A stretch of 64,000 nt of DNA from assembly GCA_035222895.1 (NCBI GenBank), contig JAVYIG010000167.1:290501-354500 (forward strand), read 5' to 3'. The position numbers were made by a program, and so were the translations under genes. The notes beneath the pieces were generated by a model, which saw only the letters and a program-made list of their open reading frames with translations, ran no database searches and was not told the DNA's origin. The DNA comes from Strongylocentrotus droebachiensis (lineage: Eukaryota > Echinodermata > Echinoidea > Camarodonta > Strongylocentrotidae). Below, piece after piece: positions 24,057 to 36,548 of this stretch (within the stretch, counting starts at the first letter, position 1; every line of letters starts with the position of its first letter).

Positions 24057-25048
24057 GGAATAAAGGAATCAAGGCCAAGATAGGGGGGATGGCGAGCACG
24101 GAAGAGTTTCCAACAGAGGAGGTTGAGGCACTGGTGGAGGGGTTCAAAGCTGCCACCCAGATACCAGTAGTGACCATCATCCCTGACTCTGAGTCCCAGT
24201 CCGACAACACCCAGCCAGACAACACCCAGCCAGACAACACCCAGCCAGACAACACCCAGCCAGACAACACCCAGCCAGACAACACCCAGTCCACCAGCTC
24301 CCAGTCCGACAACTCCCAGTCCATCTTCATCCATTCCGATAACACTGATCCACACCACACCCCGCCACTCATGAGCAGCACACCAATCCCCCGGAAAAGA
24401 TCCAGAAAGCAAGGATCTTCTGAGCGTGGAAAACAAGCCAGATCCGAAAATAACAAGGAGAACAGCTTCTCCGTTGAAGCAAAGTGCAAAGGTGAATTTT
24501 AACGTCTTTTTTTTTTTTTAGCTTAAATTTCATTCATATCAGTTGCCTTGTTTAAACCTCAGTAGATTGTACAGATATATTTGACCAAATGGAAATAATT
24601 ATCATAATTTCTACAGAAGACAAGGACCAAACATATAAATGTTATTTTGTTGTGATACTTATAAACCTTGACCTACTTACACAGTTTGTTGAACTTAATT
24701 ATCCAATATTCTCTGTCAAGGAAGCACAGTGTTAATAATATTGGGCGTGTAGCCCCTCGGGACTGCGTGAACAGTGAAGTCTTCAAACGTGCAAAGGGTA
24801 TGCACATCGAGATCCACATTACATTTTTGATATCAGAATGTGGAATAAAATAACCTGTAGCTATTTTGTGCGAAAGATAGTATGGTTTGTCTCCCGAATT
24901 GTTTTGATGATCTTAGTGTCACCAATTACATAAAGTAGTTTCCCATAGATTCAACTTCCAATTTCGTTATTGTATCTATGAACATTATTATGAGGTTTAT
25001 TTAAAAAACATGAAATATTTGATCAGCCACGGAATTTCCCCCTCCCCC

Positions 25049-25101
<53 letters not shown>

Positions 25102-28100
25102 AACCATGTTAAGTTAGCTCATCAGATCACCCAAAGTATGCAACTTCAAAACTGAATGAAATTGGCTTAATATTAGAAAATTTGATATCAGAATGATGCT
25201 GGACAGGTTAATTCGGCCAAACTCAATATCCAAACAATATTGGACAAGTCTTTGACCTGTTGACATACCTCATCCAATATTTCCTTCTATTGACCTCAAG
25301 GCCATCCAATATCATATAATTAATTTGCTCTAAATATGTGTAACATCCATCTTTTCTGTTGCTAGATTCTAGGGCATATAGCCATTCCCCATTATTCAGT
25401 AAACTATTGTGTATTATATAGAAAGGGGAAAAGGCACATTTACAACATCAAAGATTTTTTTTCTCCCTTGCAAAGAAAAACTTTGGAAAGTGTGTCGGGT
25501 GTCGTGTTGATTTAGCAGAAAATGCTTATAAGGTAATTATTACATATTTACTTGATTCTTCCTGATTTCAATAGGACTGTTCAAGGTCTCTGTGGACCAG
25601 TTGCTGAAAGCCCCAGAGGGGATGTTAACCAAGAAGGTGTCAGAAGACCAAGTGAACAACATCAAAAACATTCTCAGGGACAACAAGCCTGGTCAGCTAC
25701 CGCTCATCCCTGTAATGGCCACAGGACCATGGCCTGGCAGAGTGTCCCCCCAGGACAAGTTTATAGTCCTGGGTGGATACCCACTGTTTATGGCAGCCAA
25801 GGATCTGTCAACAGATGTGAAGTAAGTGAAAGTGCACTATTTATTTATATATCTTGCTAACCTGTTAATTCACTGTAGGGTTGAAGACGTCACACAACAT
25901 TACTGCATATCCTTGTGATATGCAGAGTGTAACCTTGAGATCACCAACGTATACCTTTTTTATATTCAAATATTCAACATGCAATTTCTTGAAAAAAAGA
26001 ATAAAGCCCATTATTAAAGACAAATTGCTTTGGCCAATAACTTACTGTAGATGAATTTTATGTTTTTACTTCCAGTGGTTGTAAGTAAAATTGCATTTTG
26101 TTTTTTTAACGGAAAAAAAGAAGACTTTTCTCAGCAGGGCATCTTGGATGGGTGTTGTTACTCTACATACATTGTATAGGTAGTTTTAAATTATTTTTTA
26201 AATTTAAATGTACTCCTAAATCTCAAATTTGCTATTTTCAAATTATTCTCTTTCTTGAAAAGAAGAAAAGGCAATTTATTATCCTCTCGCCGACGAAGTC
26301 GGAGGGGATATAGTAACGCACCGTCTGTCCTTCTGTAACAAATCTGGTTTCAGATTGATAACTTGAGTAATGTTTGACAGTTTTTAATGAAATTTGATAT
26401 GAAGGTACATTGGTATCAAAATACAGCCTAATTTCGATTTCAGAGTATGTAGGTCAAAGGTGAAAGGTAGCTCATTAAATATGCAAAAATGTGGTAATCT
26501 CCAAGGTAGTAATATGCTGGTATAGTCCAATGAAGGTAACTAGTTCTGACGTACTGTATATAGGTCATTTGTACCCTGCGAGCTTAGAGGGGATGCTACG
26601 TATGCTTTGCGTTGACTTGTTTAATAGAATAACCCAAATGAAGATTTGCTTGTTCAGGAAATCTGATTTTTCTTTCCTGTTTCTATTTGCATTATTTAGG
26701 TTTGCTGACTACAGACAGCTGGCAGTAAACATCTTCTGCGATGTTGGGGGGGAAGAGCTCTACCAAGTGGAGGCCCTCTTCGGTCTGCAGGCTTCCCTCT
26801 TGCAGGATGGAGGGGAAAGCCTGCATTCTAGGGTTGCAGGTTTCCGAGAGATGCTGTACAGGATCTGTGGGGTAGCTCCTCAAGCAGAGCCACCAAAGCC
26901 TCCACTGAAAGTCAGTGCTCAGTGGAGGCGGATGTGTGCAGCTTCCGTTGGGAAGTCCACAGAAAGAAATGTAAGTAACAAGGATCAAACATATTTTGTT
27001 ACATTGCTGATAATGCAAAAAAAGTGTGTACTCATGCATTCATATTTTTGATATTGAGGAGGTTTTTAACGCTCTCTTCACTGGGGAAGAGATCACACAT
27101 GAAGCAACTAGTTTTTTCACCTTTCTCAAATTTTTTTAATAATTTTTTTTTATAGTTGTGGTTGAGAAATTCAGGAAGAATCCCCCTCCCCACTAAGTAA
27201 TGAGGACCTCTATCTGAAGTAACTGATTTTGTTATGTAATATCTCTACTTTTATTTCAACTTTGATCATTCTTACAGGCGATGAAGACGTTAGAGCCTAC
27301 ATTTCAGCTGGCACAGTACAGCAGACGCTCCTATGAAAAACTTTGCAGGTTGTTTGATATGGAGCATGAGAATGGGAAGGAGGTGAAGCAGTCGGTAAGT
27401 ATTGTTCATTAACCCTAAAAAGGCCAAGCTATTTGAGGTCTTGTACGGGGGGGGGGGGGGGGGGGGGGGGGCATGCATGTCAAGTGAAGTGTACAGAATA
27501 CTATGATAATTTCATTTTTTTTTTAATTCACTTATTTGCATATTTATGGTAATTTATCCAAATAAGGTCATAAGTCACATTTGTACCCATAAATCATATA
27601 TTATTGATATTGAAGTCTTCTTTTTCACTACACATATTCATTAGAACATTTGGAATTATAATACAACAACAAATTTGGAAGAGCCAACTTATTCCTTATC
27701 TATGTTATCTCTTGTTTTTGATAATTTCTTATGTATTTTATTGTTTTTGTTGTTTTATTTCATTTCTGACTACAATTCAACTATTTTGAATCCCAAAACA
27801 ACCACCTAAACTTTAAACAAGACCCAATAACCAATGTTTGATCTATTTTTAGGAAAAATGACCTTTCCATATGTTTTGTCCACAAATCACGAAAATGAGC
27901 GATTTTTGGGCTGACATGCAAAGACAAAAAGTCACGTGACCTTGTAACTGTAGGTCCAATTTTCAAAAAAACAATCTGAAAAATCGTGGAGGGGAGGGGG
28001 TCATATTAGGGTTAATACCTGTATTGTAACATTGAAACTCGTTATCATGCATCCTTAAAATACATGGAGGTGACGGGCGATTCATCTCTATAGCGTACAA

Positions 28101-31100
28101 AATCACATGCGTACAAAAAAAATATATATATTTAAGAGCAACTAAAGAAATCATCCCGCAAATTTTTTTCCTGTTTGATTGCAGGTACCATTTCAGTACA
28201 CAATATGCTCTTCATTTACTTACCCCCACCATCAACAAAAACTCAACCATATTTTATGAGGGCATTATCCTTACCTTTGTTACTAAAAGAAGCAAAAGAA
28301 AATGATCTTCTCACTGGGTTTAAATTTCATTTTTGTTTCAGGTTATGTTCACATGCGATCCTAAGGTTTGAACGGTTTTTACCCCATTAAATCTGACACA
28401 TTGTTTTTTTTTACATGCCATTTCAAAACGATGCTGCTTAATAAGGCATGTACTTATGGCATCAAGGTATCATTTGAAAGCATAATACTTGAACTTTATG
28501 GAGAAAAGCAAATTAATGTAATATTCCTTTGTTTTAGGTTTAAACAAATATTTCTTTGGACACACTGTATTTTTGAAAATTATTATTCCTACTTGTTCAT
28601 TTTTTTGACAGTTGTTTTTGCCTCTGCAAGGCCTCGGCGAGGGAGAGAGGTATGCTCTGCTATCCGGAGTTGTGTCTGGGGAGATTGCCCTTAAGGACAT
28701 AAAGGCGATGGCCAGCACCAAGAAGCTGTTGCAAGGGGTAAAAGCAGAGCTTGTACAGCAGCTCAAAGTCAACTCATGGGAGGAGGCAGTGAAGGACTAC
28801 CCACTGCACACAACAGAGGATGTCCTCAAACCATATCGTGGTAATTATTCTTGAAATAGCCCTAATACATGACAATATTGGACGAGATATGTCATCATAT
28901 TGCTGATTTACGACATCTGATACACTGTATTAACATTTCTTTCAAAATTAAACATGAATTTTTGATGGAATATGTCCCATTTGCAGGTCAAAAAAATGAA
29001 AAGGTTAAATTCCAACGGCATTTGAAAAACAATACTTATTTAAAACTTTCCTCAAAACAAAAGGGTTTGAAAATGTAATTTTGCGAGAAAATAACAAACA
29101 TTAGTTGTCAGATCGAAGTGATTGCAACTGCCTAAGTAATAGTCTGATTTCAGATCCTTGTACCGAATGGTCGTACATTTTGTGCTGCACAAAGATTCAT
29201 TCAGTTTAATTTCTGCATTACAAGTAGTGGGTTATTGATGTAGACAAATGCTCATGTACCTGTTACAGCTCATTTTATGTATGTTATTACCAAAGAAGAA
29301 AAGATATCAGTCAAGAAAGTCTAGTTGAAAGTAAAGGGTTTCCTTGCATAATTTGAATAATAAGACACTGCTAACGTTTAAATTTCACAGATAGGACATA
29401 CATGACATATTCATAATTCCTGCAAAGTTCTACAGAAATGTTGGCTGCAAAAGGGACATAGAGTATCTTTAAAGTCATGTTTCACATATTGAAATTAGGT
29501 ATTTTTAGTGACTTTGTCTTTAGAATTTCAAATTTTGACCAATTATTTCCACATTCTGCTAAAACCAGCTAGGTCTTGGACATCAATTGCAAGAAAATAA
29601 GTTACAATTTATGGTACACCCAGGCCTGATAAAAACCCGAATTTATATCGGTTTCCCAATTTTTTTCCCATCTTTAGCTTATCCCTCATTTCTTGACCGA
29701 TTTTGATTTGGTTTGCTTTATCTGGTAGAGATTAATTTGATTTACCGCACTAAAATTCTACACAGAATTTTTAGATTTTGCTCCATTGATTAATTCTGGT
29801 AATTTATTCAAATTTATTCCAAAAATAACAAAAAATGCTTCTTCTCCTTCATTTCATTTTTAAAGTTTTGTGCAAAATATTAGGATAATTATTTGCAAAT
29901 TTGATCCCTCACAGAAAACACTTGATTTGTGGATTAAAAAGAGGTTGAAAATTAAATGTTCAGAATGCATTTTGTTTTCAGCAAAGCGCTACTCCCGGGA
30001 GCTATTTTGCTCCATTGATTAATTATGGTAATTTATTCAAATTTATTCCAAAAATAACAAAAAATGCTTCTTCTCCTTCATTTCACTTTTAAAGTTTTGT
30101 GCAAAATATTAGGATGATTATTTGCAAATTTGATCCCTCACAGAAAACACTTGATTTGTGGATTAAAAAGAGGAGAAAAGAGAGGTCCAAAAATGTGGAT
30201 GAGCGCTACGTCATTGCGTTCTGGTTTTTTTCTTCCCCATTTTTTTTTTTTTTTTTTTTAAACTCGATTTTCTTCCCGATTTCCCCTTAATTTCTCTATT
30301 CTTCCCTATTATTTCCCAATTTTTATTACTTAAAAGGGTTGTTTAGATGTCTTGTAGATGCCATTTTCCCCCCCCAAATCCTCTTTTTTTTTTTTTTTTA
30401 CTAAAGGGGGACGTGGTTGAGGGGGATCTTAATTGGCATTACTAGACACATTATAAAGGTTCATGATGAGTCTCAACAAAATAGCACTATAGTGCTAACA
30501 TAGTAGCCAGCTTATGTTTACGTGTACTTACCACAACATTCTCTAAATCACAGGGGTTGATAGTGAGGGCAGGATGCAAGGCCGGGGCATGATTAGATGC
30601 TACAAGACTGTAGTCTAAAATTTGTACTTCAGGTGTATTGAAATTCCTGTCTTTTGTTATCCTTATAGGAATGGACTTCAAGAAATCTCTGCCAAGACCT
30701 TTCCTGAAATTAGTGAAGGCAGCGAAAGTGTGGAGTGTAAGCGGCACCAGGCAGGACATCGGTGCAAAGCTTCACTTTGCCAGGAGGGCCAGGGACATCC
30801 AGCCAAATTGCAAGATTGAGTTGGCATTTGTCAATGTCAGACAGGTATGGTTTATTTCCATTTGTGTTACTTTCTGTTGCTGTATTTATACAGGTATAAA
30901 ATATGGTATCACAAGTGATGTCGATATCCCTTTTTTTTTGTGCTGAGAGCCAGAATTCATCAAAAAATATGCAATAAAAATAGAAGGGTTGATATTTTTT
31001 CATTACAGTCATAGACAGGCACAGGAATTATTTTTTTCAGCTTTATTTGTATTTTGATCGATGAAAAACAACTCACAATGCTAAATGGCTGCATTTTTTC

Positions 31101-33637
31101 AGATCATTAGCCTTCTCCCCTTTACATATTTGCTGTTTGATTTATCAGTGAATATCATGCAAATTACTTTTTAAATTAGGCCTGGTGAACTTGATTGCTT
31201 GTTTCTTGTCCAGTTGTTTTCAAGAGGGGGATTCCATGTTATTTTATATTTATTTGTTACCATGAACTAATTAGAAACTCTCTTATTGAGATAAAGCAAT
31301 TTATATTTGTCTTCTATGTATTACTGCAGGATTCAGATATTACAGCAGCAGAGGAAACTCTCCAATCTAGGACCCTGCTGGCATATATCTGTGAGGATGT
31401 CTTACTAGCTGGCCGGACCGTTGAGTCTTTGCAAGGAAGGCAGTATACGTATTCGGTTTTGCTGAATAAAGAAGGTATTATATCTCTAAATGTTATATAT
31501 TTTAGTAAACATGTCCCCATGTGGTCCCCATGGTCAACTTCAAGGTCAAATCTTAGGTCAAATGGTCAAAGTACCCCAACATGTACCAATCTCCAAAATG
31601 ATGGCAGGTTTGGAATCCTTATTGAATTACCTTTTCAACAATACCATTTTTGTGAAGAGAAGTTCCTGAGATACAAGGGTTCAAAGACGGTTATGCCCAT
31701 TTTTGCCTAATATCTCAAAATTTGGTGGGCCAAATCTCCCAAACTCCTCACCAGATTAACCTAAAATTTGACATTTGGTGCTGTGAGATCACACTTGACA
31801 AGTTCACTAAGTTTCATTAAAATAGAAAATGGTCGGATAAAAAACCATTGTATGATTTGACATGGAATGACCCTACGCTGGATTTACATAAAACTGCACA
31901 AAGTAATTGTATGGAAAGTAGTTTTCATTAAGAACTTTGTGTTATTCTTGACCCATGATATCGGTAATCCAATCACTTGTTTTTTTTTCTTCTTCAGAGA
32001 ACAAGGTACATCACCTGGTCCTTACCGTGTGGAGAGCAGACGAGGTCGCAGAAAAGCCACCACATCTGGAGACCATTCAGTCAGGAGAGGTGTACAAGCA
32101 CTTGATAGAAAGGTTCACTTCAGCTGATGACCTGATCCTTGTGTACGGACCACTAGTTGGTGAGTTTTCATCATATCCATTCCGTAATGATGTACCTTTA
32201 TTTTGAATTAAACTTTGTCATAAAGTTAAGTGGTAGTTTAAATCAAAATCTTCCTATATTTTGTCTAGTTTTTACTTTTATTTTTCTTTGAAATTTCTGC
32301 TTCAAGTCACGTCGGTTATCAATGGGGAGTTATCTCCCCATTGATTATTTTAGCAAATGCATCCAGGTGAGAACTTCCTGGATGATCAGCCGAGGAAAAC
32401 TATATCCACTTTGAAAATAGTCACGTTTCGAGTAAACGTTTAATCGTATACCCGCCTGGTAAAGCCAGTAGTTGAATAATGAACTTGATAACAGTATAAT
32501 CGATGACTCATTGGGAACCCAAGAACATCGCCTAAAAAGAGTCTAAATGGATGTGAAATAGAAATCTGTCACAATAATTCTACTTTCTAAGACATTGTCA
32601 AGGAAGTTTAAATAAATCAAATTCCTACCTAATCTTAAAGGTACTATGTCCCATTTGCAGGCCAAAAAAAAGAAAAGGTTAAATTTCAACGGCATTTGAA
32701 AGATAATACTAATTTAGAACTTCCCTAAAAAAGGTGGGGCTTGAAAATGTCTTCAAGTGGGAAAATAACGACTATTAGTTGTCAAATCGACTTGAGAGCC
32801 ATTAAGTAATAGTCTTGATTTTCAGACCATTGTACCGAATGGTCATACGTTTTATGCTGCGCAAAGATTCAATTAGTTGAATTTTGGCCATCACAATAAG
32901 TGGGTTATTGATGTAGATAAATGCTCATGTACCCTTTACAGCTCATTTTATGGATGTTATTACCAAAGAAGAAAAAAAGCCAGTCAGTCACTCAATAGTG
33001 TCTGACAGTGAATTATAGCGGGTTTCCTTGCATAATTTGAATATTAGGACAATGCTAACGTTTAAATTTCACAGATATATTAACATACATGACATATTCA
33101 TAATCAACCAATTTATAATGTATCGTTTAGATGTATAGTTGTCCCAAGTGTCATGTCTTGTCTAATGAAAATAGATGTCAGAGGACAATAAGGATTATTT
33201 GTAATGTTGTCCATCACAGTGAACATTACTATTTGTATTATCTATATCATGCTAGAATCCCATTATATAATGTGGGCTGGACAAAGGGTCCTGGATCACA
33301 GAGCCTGAAAGTTTCAATCTGTACCCCGAGTTCTCTGTTGTGAGGAAAAAATTATTTTGAGTGAATCAGTTATTTTCAGCTAAGTAATCATATTTCGTAA
33401 AATATCATCTATCAGTGAACAGTGGTCATAACAATTGATCTGTTTCAATGTCTTGATTTCTTTTTTTTTCTTCTCCATGTCAATTGTAAATTTCCAGATG
33501 CTACAGTTGCAGCTTTTAGACTGCATAGAAAAGCTGTAACAGTGGGATGTCCTGAAGTTGAGGAGGAAATTCGATTGATGGTGCGGCAATCTACCCTAAT
33601 GGACAGCAGTGATCCCTACGAATACAGCGACGATTGA
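24057..33637 (+). CDS. nine-exon gene: ParB/sulfiredoxin-like domain plus degenerate DNA-methyltransferase-like C-terminus
   Basis: Exons: 24057-24491 (start codon 24089), 25575-25821, 26700-26970, 27278-27394, 28612-28840, 30669-30844, 31330-31474, 31998-32159, 33498-33637. All junctions are GT-AG, the phases agree, and the CDS is 1890 bases (629 residues). Residues 1-134 are acidic and disordered with QPDNT repeats (37-66) and a PRKRSRK nuclear-localisation-like cluster (101-107). Residues 137-212 have the ParB/Srx pattern: KVSVDQLL, then PLIPVM, then FIVLGGYPLFMAAKDL; the GERR box of CTP-hydrolysing ParB is missing. Residues 218-480 are mostly helical and unrecognised. Residues 560-622 resemble the last segment of beta-class N4/N6 DNA methyltransferases (EVYKHLIERFTSADDLILV...TVAAFRLHRKAVTVG), but the DPFxGxGT SAM loop is lost and no DPPY motif is visible, so catalysis is unlikely. 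The domain calls are inference from motif reading. ATG 24089 has a good context; an upstream exon is possible because the acceptor before 24057 is strong. Confidence 0.8.
24197..24290 (+). repeat. in-frame 15-base coding minisatellite
   Basis: CCAGCCAGACAACAC repeats five times almost perfectly, with diverged units either side, encoding QPDNT/QSDNT. The unit length is a multiple of three, so copy-number change would keep the frame of the ParB-like protein. Confidence 0.9.
25051..25098. repeat. A48 homopolymer
   Basis: 48 consecutive A in intron 1 of the ParB-like gene, preceded by a C-rich tract. No retroelement body was recognised upstream. Confidence 0.9.
26277..26490. repeat. dispersed repeat with CCGACGAAGTCGG hairpin
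   Basis: The block starts TCGCCGACGAAGTCGGAGGGG and carries GTCTGTCCTTCTGTAAC and AGGTCAAAGGTGAAAGG, a combination that looks like the 5' end of an interspersed element. Related GGTCAA-rich sequence occurs in intron 7 (31530-31830). The element is not classified. Confidence 0.5.
27447..27471. repeat. G25 homopolymer
   Basis: 25 consecutive G in intron 4 of the ParB-like gene, about 50 bases after the donor. Confidence 0.9.
28965..29472. mobile_element. miniature element, TATGTCCCATTTGCAG family
   Basis: One of three copies in the window (also 32639 and 40720). The left end reads TATGTCCCATTTGCAGGTC, and the right end is the inverse of GATACTCTATGTCCC next to TTTAAAG. It lies in intron 5 of the ParB-like gene. 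Confidence 0.75.
29780..30172. repeat. tandem duplication of about 165 bases
   Basis: The block starting CTCCATTGATTAATTCTGG near 29781 recurs near 30010 at an offset of 229 bases with few differences. It is within intron 5 of the ParB-like gene. Confidence 0.85.
30375..30400. repeat. T homopolymer region
   Basis: T runs occur near 30240-30260 and 30385-30399 between the tandem duplication and exon 6. Confidence 0.7.
32639..33103. mobile_element. miniature element, TATGTCCCATTTGCAG family, right-truncated
   Basis: It begins at TTAAAGGTACTATGTCCCATTTGC and matches the copy at 28965 throughout, including TTACCAAAGAAGAAAA and TTTAAATTTCACAGAT. The right terminal repeat is absent. It lies in intron 8 of the ParB-like gene. 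Confidence 0.75.
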
Positions 33638-33652
33638 TTTATATTAGGACGC

Positions 33653-35462
33653 TTGGTCAAAGGGGATACGAGTTTCTAGTTTGGTACATAATCAAAGGAG
33701 ATAACAATTTCTAGTTCAGTCTTTGGTCAAAGGGAATAAAAAAATTCAGGGTTTGGCATTTGGTCAATGGGGATAAAATATGCTGGCTTGCTATTCGGTC
33801 AAAGAGGATAAAAATTCCTGGTTTGGTATTTGGTCTAAGGGGGAAAACAAATCTGAATTTTGGCGTTCGGTCAAAGGGGATAAAAACTTCCGGTTTTGGC
33901 ATTTGGTCAAAGGGGATAAAAATTTCCGGTTTTGGCACTTTGGTCAAAGGGGATAAAAATTTCCGGTTTGGGTAATTGGTCAAAGGGGATAAAAATTTCC
34001 AGTTTTGGCATTTGGTAAAAAGGGATAAAATTTTCTAGTTTTGGCATTTGGTCAAAGGGGATAAAAATTTCCGGTTTTGGTATTTGGCCAAAGGGGATAA
34101 AATTTTCCGGTTTTGGCATTTGGTCAAAGGGGATAAAAATTTCCGGTTTAGGCATTTGGTCAAAGGGGATAAAATTTTCCGGTTTTGGCATTTGGTCAAA
34201 GGGGATAAAAATTTCCGGTTTTGGTAATTGGTCAAAGGGGATAAAAATTTCCGGTTTGGCATTTGGTCAAAGGGGATAAAATTTTCCGCTTTTGGCATTT
34301 GGTCAAAGGGGATAAAAATTTCCGGTTTTGGCATTTGGTCAAAGGGGATAAAAATTTCCGGTTTTGGTAATTGGTCAAAGGGGATAAAATTTTCCGGTTT
34401 TGGCATTTGGTCAAAGGGGATAAAAATTTCCGGTTTTGGCACTTTGGTCAAAGGGGATAAAATTTTCCGGTTTTGGTAATTGGTCAAAGGGGATAAAAAT
34501 TTCTGGTTTTGGCATTTGGTCAAAGGGGATAAAAATTTCCGGTTTTGGCATTTGGTCAAAGGGGATAAAAAATTCCGGTTTTGGTATATGCTCAAAGGGG
34601 ATAAAAATTTCCGGTTTTGGCATTTGGTCAAAGGGGATAAAAATTTCCGGTTTTGGCATTTGGTCAAAGGGGATAAAATTTTCCGCTTTTGGCATTTGGT
34701 CAAAGGGGATAAAAATTTCCGGTTTTGGTAATTGGTCAAAGGGGATAAAATTTTCCGGTTTTGGCATTTGGTCAAAGGGGATAAAAATTTCCGGTTTTGG
34801 CACTTTGGTCAAAGGGGATAAAATTTTCCGGTTTTGGTAATTGGTCAAAGGGGATAAAAATTTCTGGTTTTGGCATTTGGTCAAAGGGGATAAAATTTTC
34901 CGCTTTTTGCATTTGGTCAAAGGGGATAAAAATTTCCGGTTTTGGTATTTGGCCAAAGGGGATACAAATTTCCGGTTTTGGCACTTTGGTCGAAGGGGAT
35001 AAAAATTTCCGGTTTGGCATTTGGTCAAAGGGGATAAAATTTTCCGGTTTTGGCATTTGGTCAAAGGGGATAAAAATTTCCGGTTTTGGTATTTGGTCAA
35101 AGGGGATAAAAATTTCCGGTTTTGGCACTTTGGTCAAAGGGGATAAAAATTTCCGGTTTTGGCACTTTGGTCAAAGGGGATACAAATTTTCCAGTTTTGG
35201 CATTCGGTCAAAGGGGATAAAAATTTCCGGTTTTGGTATTTGGTCAAAGGGGATAAAATTTTCTGGTTTTGGCATTTGGTCAAAGGGGATAAAAATTTCC
35301 GGTTTTGGCATTTGGTCAAAGGGGATAAAATTTTCCGGTTTAGGCATTTGGTCAAAGGGGATAAAAATTTCCGGTTTTCGTATTTGGTTAAAGGGGATAA
35401 AATTTTCTGGTTTTGGCATTTGGTCAAAGGGGATAAAAATTTCCGGTTTGGCATTTGGCTCA
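33653..35462. repeat. 36-base minisatellite, about 50 copies
   Basis: The unit is GGTCAAAGGGGATAAAAATT plus TCCGGTTTTGGCATTT. It starts with diverged units within 16 bases of the ParB-like gene's stop codon and becomes nearly homogeneous from about 33900. Two main subtypes (ATAAAAATTT and ATAAAATTTT) alternate, and spacers vary (GGCATTTGG, GGTAATTGG, GGCACTTTGG). Rare CCGCTTTT units at 34287 and 34684 mark a duplicated block of about ten units. The 36-base period leaves long open frames on both strands that are not genes. Confidence 0.95.
33735..33740 (+). terminator. possible polyadenylation signal of the ParB-like gene
   Basis: AATAAA 98 bases after the stop codon, in the first diverged minisatellite units. 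A second AATAAA lies at 35937-35942, beyond the array; use of that one would put the whole minisatellite in the 3' untranslated region. Confidence 0.4.
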
Positions 35463-35559
35463 CACAAGTGGAGTAAATTGTATATGTATCATTCATAGGT
35501 ATTTTATTATTTGTACTTATTTATTTATATCTGTAAATGTATGAAAATGTCCAGCTTTT

Positions 35560-35760
35560 GACATTTGGTCAAAAGGGGATAAAAATGTCCGGTTTTCAAG
35601 ACATGGTATTGCTATTGGCTGACTCTATCAATTGTATATGTATTGTCATATGTTTTTCATTATTTGTATATACCGGTATTTATATTTGTAAATATTTAAA
35701 AATGTCCAGATTTGGGCATTTGGTTAAAAGGGGATAAAATTTTCCAGTTTCATGACATGG
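35560..35760. repeat. outlying decayed units of the 36-base minisatellite
   Basis: CATTTGGTCAAAAGGGGATA at about 35560 and GGCATTTGGTTAAAAGGGG at about 35714 are separated by AT-rich sequence that itself repeats (TGTATATGTAT...CATTATTTGTA). Confidence 0.75.
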
Positions 35761-36548
35761 TTTTGCTATTGCCTTACACAAATGGATTGTAAATGAATCA
35801 TAGACATGTATTTCATTATTTGTACTTATGTTTGTAAATAATGAATATTCATTTTTGTAAAAGAAAGATATTACTTAATTTGTCTTTGATTATATGAATA
35901 TTTTTTTACAGTTATTATTTGTTTATTTTTGTTAGTAATAAAAATTTCTCTGCATACATTTATTTTGTAGATTTCTTTCATTAAATTGTAGTTGTGATTG
36001 TACTATATGATTCTGACAGATGAATCAATTAATAAGTGAGAATGATTATATATAGTAAAAATAGAGAGAGAGAGAGAATTAGAGAGAATTGGCGCTTGGA
36101 ATGAGATGAAAATGAGCATTCAGTAATTAATTGGCAAAAGAGTTTTAAATAAATCATGTTAGATGCAAAATATTGTCAGAGACACATAGTTTTTCCAAAG
36201 TACACTAGTATAGGAAAACAGTAACAATTTACCAGTAAATGAGCATAAAATTGCTTCACTTAATCTGGATTTATCAACATTCCTAGACCTACATACCAAA
36301 GCTTTTAAAAAATCTGATTTCCTTTGAAATAATTTATTGTTCTGTATTGAGATATGCGTTTGACAGAGAAATTCAGAAAAAGGCATAGGAATACAATGTA
36401 GCAGGAAAAAAAGTATACGACAAACCGAAAGGATTTGAAAATTTGACTGATATGTGTATGTTAAATTTGATGTTGTAGTTACCTTTGTTTTATTTGTGTA
36501 TGATTAATATTTGATGATTTATTTGTACGATTTGGATGTGATATAATA

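Noticed and set aside
24004..24489. Minus-strand frames of 133-161 codons with GWVLSG repeats
   Set aside because: Antisense shadow of the QPDNT coding minisatellite in exon 1 of the ParB-like gene.
33653..35462. CRISPR array
   Set aside because: Units are contiguous with no unique spacers, and the context is an animal genome; it is a minisatellite.
33711..35498. Long open frames on both strands in the 3'-side array, up to 246 codons
   Set aside because: They are products of a 36-base minisatellite whose period is a multiple of three; every frame free of stops in one unit stays open, on both strands.
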